Made by a program: the position numbers and the translations under genes. The notes beneath the pieces were generated by a model. The model did no database searches. It saw nothing but the letters and a program-made list of their open reading frames with translations, and was not told where the DNA came from. 34,007 nt of DNA from a virus, in the IMG/VR virus record IMGVR_UViG_3300024264_000104, positions 1 to 34,007 of that record. The stretch is one strand, 5' to 3'. The first letter of the stretch is position 1. Every line of letters begins with the position of its first letter. Positions 33,455 through 34,007 of the stretch are shown in pieces.

Positions 33455-34007
33455 TTACAAGACAGACGCACTAAAGGCCAAGGACAAGTTGGCAGAAGTT
33501 TCACCTACGATGTGTCTGGCCAAGTGGAACCAGACATCACTGCATCTCCCTACAGGTATGACCAACTCGTGTTACCACCCGCCACTGCATGAGATAGATG
33601 CAACAAAACTAAAAGACAACCCCGCGGCACTGCACAACACAGCGGAGAAACTGAATCAACGACAACAGATGCTCGAAGGCAAACAGCCCTCGGGTTGTTC
33701 ATACTGTTGGAACATGGAGAAGACCGGGGAGATGTCAGACAGGCACTACAGATCCGGTGAACCTTGGGCCATGCAGGACTTCGATGACATCAGGAAGAAT
33801 CCCATAGATGAAAATCACACCCCCAGGTACGTGGAGGTCAACTTCAGCAACGCCTGTAATTTAAAGTGCAGTTATTGTTCACCACAGTTCTCGACCACGT
33901 GGGGCAAGGAGGTAGACAGGTATGGTGAGTATCCCACGTCGCCACCGCACAACGCACCCGAGCACTTCCAGGGAAGGCGTAAGCCCATACCCAATAGGGA
34001 GGAGAAC
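33441..34007 (+). CDS. Radical SAM enzyme, N-terminal part (runs off right edge)
   Basis: The frame is open for 189 codons from GTG to the window edge. It carries the radical SAM motif at C139, C143 and C146 (NFSNACNLKCSYCSPQFSTT), which binds the [4Fe-4S] cluster that cleaves S-adenosylmethionine. An upstream C86-x2-C89 (PSGCSYCWNMEKTG followed by SDRHYRSGEPW) and earlier Cys residues at C25 and C44 could serve an auxiliary cluster. This layout fits the twitch-domain radical SAM proteins seen in marine T4-like phages. It is translationally coupled to the glycosyltransferase before it, so it may act on the same substrate. The reaction cannot be deduced, and the C-terminal auxiliary domain is outside the window. 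Confidence 0.85.
   Translation, partial: MSDSDYKTDALKAKDKLAEVSPTMCLAKWNQTSLHLPTGMTNSCYHPPLHEIDATKLKDNPAALHNTAEKLNQRQQMLEGKQPSGCSYCWNMEKTGEMSDRHYRSGEPWAMQDFDDIRKNPIDENHTPRYVEVNFSNACNLKCSYCSPQFSTTWGKEVDRYGEYPTSPPHNAPEHFQGRRKPIPNREEN

Noticed and set aside
1-34007. tRNA genes, insertion sequences, integrase or attachment sites
   Set aside because: No cloverleaf-like CCA-ended segment, transposase-like frame, terminal inverted repeat or recombinase motif was recognised.

Overview
This window is about 34 kb of a T4-like (contractile-tailed, marine cyanophage/pelagiphage-type) double-stranded DNA phage, covering the late baseplate and tail-fibre region. The gene order tail-tube cap - gp53 - hub protein - gp5 - gp25 - gp6 - giant gp7-type protein - gp8-type protein - fibres is that of marine T4-like myoviruses. 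Two perfect copies of the T4-type late promoter box TATAAATA lie in gene-start regions. I saw no tRNA, CRISPR array, transposon or integrase. No gene-free stretch exceeds 150 bases.

Layout. (1) 1-424, minus strand: the N-terminal part of an unrecognised, lysine/arginine-rich protein that runs off the left edge. It is divergent from everything else. (2) 425-565: divergent intergenic region with a TATAAATA box. (3) 566-6100: tail-tube cap (gp48/gp54-like), gp53 wedge, a large gp27-like hub candidate, gp5-type spike without lysozyme, and gp25 wedge. (4) 6143-9625: gp6 wedge, with its own TATAAATA box; it is much longer than T4 gp6 and carries an EF-hand-like loop. (5) 9625-22470: one uninterrupted 4281-codon gene for a giant gp7-type wedge protein. 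It contains a cupredoxin-like module with the full type-1 copper ligand pattern, a seven-blade FG-GAP (integrin-like) beta-propeller, carbohydrate-binding-like segments, and a C-terminal series of repeated beta modules. (6) 22480-30378: a gp8-type structural protein, three paralogous fibre proteins that share an N-terminal module but end differently, a glycine-rich adhesin-like protein, a 65-residue small protein and another fibre-like protein. (7) 30428-34007: a small conserved-looking protein, then a tightly overlapping cassette with good Shine-Dalgarno sites. It encodes a GT-A-type glycosyltransferase (DxD), a paralogue that has lost the first Asp, a small unknown protein, a second type of glycosyltransferase (DGD) and a radical SAM enzyme cut by the right edge.

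How the parts fit. Regions 3-5 encode the hub and wedges that assemble the baseplate, and region 6 encodes its peripheral and receptor-binding proteins. Region 7 is an enzyme cassette directly downstream of the fibres; it may modify virion proteins, host glycans or DNA-linked groups, but its substrate cannot be read from sequence. Translation signals fall into two styles. Overlapping genes use Shine-Dalgarno coupling (AGGA/AAGGAG/AAGGGAG), whereas several genes that follow a gap lack a Shine-Dalgarno and instead have an ATAAATA-like box about 6 bases before the ATG. Codon use by eye favours ATA for Ile and AGG/AGA for Arg, which is unlike enterobacterial T4 hosts.

Family names come from recalled protein-family patterns, not from a database search. 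The most secure are gp6, gp25, gp53, gp5 and the radical SAM motif. The gp27-like, gp8-like and gp7 labels rest largely on gene order.
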